Assembly (NCBI GenBank): GCA_016704655.1
Contig: JADIZR010000006.1
Location: forward strand, 62,001-126,000
Reading direction: 5' to 3'
Source of the DNA: Pseudomonadota bacterium
GTDB lineage: Bacteria; Pseudomonadota; Gammaproteobacteria; Steroidobacterales; Steroidobacteraceae
Length of the DNA: 64,000 nt
Of the stretch, positions 63,420-64,000 are shown piece after piece (positions within the stretch are counted from its first letter, which is position 1; every line of letters begins with the position of its first letter). A program made the position numbers and the translations under genes. Under the pieces are notes generated by a model. The model did no database searches. It had not been told where the DNA came from and worked only from the letters and a program-made list of their open reading frames with translations.

Positions 63420-63452
63420 CCCCTAACCCCTTTCCGACTATCCCCTGACCCC
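63410..63452 (-). repeat. C-rich repeat, second G-quadruplex-capable copy
   Basis: Four G4 tracts on the minus strand (63452-63449, 63445-63442, 63430-63427, 63423-63420), loops 3, 11 and 3 nt. It shares TTCCGACTAACCCC with the copy at 40854 and overlaps the glycosylase stop codon. Confidence 0.5.
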
Positions 63453-63453
63453 T

Positions 63454-64000
63454 TTGCCCTTCGATCTGCAGTCGTTCCTCGCGGCACTCCCGACCAAGCC
63501 GGGCGTGTATCGCATGCTCGACAAGGACGGAGACATTCTTTACGTGGGCAAGGCGCGGCACCTGCGCAACCGCGTCTCGAGCTATTTCCACGGCCGCGTC
63601 CACGCGGACAAGACGATGGTGCTGCTGGCACAGGTGGCGAGCGTCGAAATCACGGTCACCGCGTCGGAGACCGAGGCGCTGTTACTCGAATTCAACCTGA
63701 TCAAGCAGCACAAGCCGCGGTACAACATCCTGCTCAAGGACGACAAGAGCTTTCCGTTCATCCACGTCTCGGGCCACGCCTACCCGCGCATCGCGTTTTA
63801 TCGCGGCACCAAGAAGCTGCCCGGACGGTTTTTCGGTCCGTATCCCAACTCGGTTGCGGCGCGCGAGACGTTGCTGCTGCTGCAGAAGCTGTTCCGTCTG
63901 CGCCCCTGCGAAGACACGTTTTTCGCCAATCGTTCGCGCCCCTGCCTGCAGTACCAGATCGATCGCTGCACCGGGCCTTGCGTCGGTTTGGTTACGCCGG
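63454..64000 (+). CDS. uvrC: excinuclease ABC subunit C, 3'-truncated by the window end
   Basis: N-terminal part of UvrC, which makes the dual incisions in nucleotide excision repair. The GIY-YIG domain reads LPTKPGVYRMLDKDGDILYVGKARHLRNRVSSYF. It continues into LIKQHKPRYNILLKDDKSFP, FGPYPNS and the cysteine-bearing RPCLQYQIDRCTGPC. No ATG or GTG precedes the conserved region; TTG 63454 (LPFDLQSFLAALP) is the likely start. The frame is open to the last base. Confidence 0.93.
   Translation, partial: MPFDLQSFLAALPTKPGVYRMLDKDGDILYVGKARHLRNRVSSYFHGRVHADKTMVLLAQVASVEITVTASETEALLLEFNLIKQHKPRYNILLKDDKSFPFIHVSGHAYPRIAFYRGTKKLPGRFFGPYPNSVAARETLLLLQKLFRLRPCEDTFFANRSRPCLQYQIDRCTGPCVGLVTP

Overview
The window is a stretch of chromosomal core metabolism from a high-GC gammaproteobacterium. 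The best fit is Xanthomonadales or a sister order. The main clues are a fused aspartate kinase/diaminopimelate decarboxylase, a tonB-exbB-exbD-exbD set with two ExbD proteins, a TrpR-like repressor heading the his operon, and a SAM-I riboswitch before metX. I see no phage, IS element, CRISPR array, tRNA or rRNA. The placement is an inference; no search was run.

Layout. 1-6.5 kb: a 5'-truncated SAM hydrolase gene, a small acidic protein, lysine-branch genes (kinase/decarboxylase fusion, asd), a MazG-like pyrophosphohydrolase and an MFS carrier. 6.6-14 kb, minus strand: a compact nine-gene histidine operon (TrpR-like gene, then hisG-D-C-B-H-A-F-IE) with a 32-bp palindromic operator in front. 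14.2-16.8 kb: SAM-I riboswitch, metX, metB. 16.8-17 kb: a candidate small RNA. 17.1-23.1 kb, minus strand: ilvC-leuA-leuC-leuD-leuB behind a leucine-rich leader peptide and attenuator. 23.2-27.7 kb: M17 aminopeptidase, MFS carrier, ilvD. 28-33.6 kb: TonB energy-transduction genes and two convergent, paralogous TPR proteins. 33.8-38.2 kb: HMG-CoA lyase-like protein, dicarboxylate symporter, KAS III enzyme, EamA transporter. 38.2-48 kb, mostly minus strand: msrQ, msrP, sirtuin, acnA, mnmA, nudJ, a DUF/GNAT pair, purB. 48-64 kb: fumC, CoA pyrophosphatase, mazG, hrpA, a metallo-beta-lactamase-fold enzyme, lysine-catabolism-like genes, class II DAHP synthase, rluE, aceA, a family-5-like uracil-DNA glycosylase and the start of uvrC.

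The most unusual signal is an intergenic hairpin family at eight sites. Each copy keeps nearly the same 20-nt loop (CTTGGAAAGGCAGACACGCG or its complement), while the flanking 24-35-nt stem arms differ from copy to copy yet still pair. At six of the eight sites, half-units or weak relics lie about 57-59 nt away, always on the same side relative to loop orientation. Two copies are followed by a second hairpin with the reverse design: conserved base, variable tip. I know of no described family with this architecture, but novelty has not been checked.

Several conserved genes (ilvD, the KAS III gene, acnA, hrpA, an ALDH, msrP, probably mnmA) are each broken by one or a few single-base indels, often in short homopolymers. 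This looks more like consensus error in a draft or metagenomic assembly than gene decay, so those genes are annotated over their full span.
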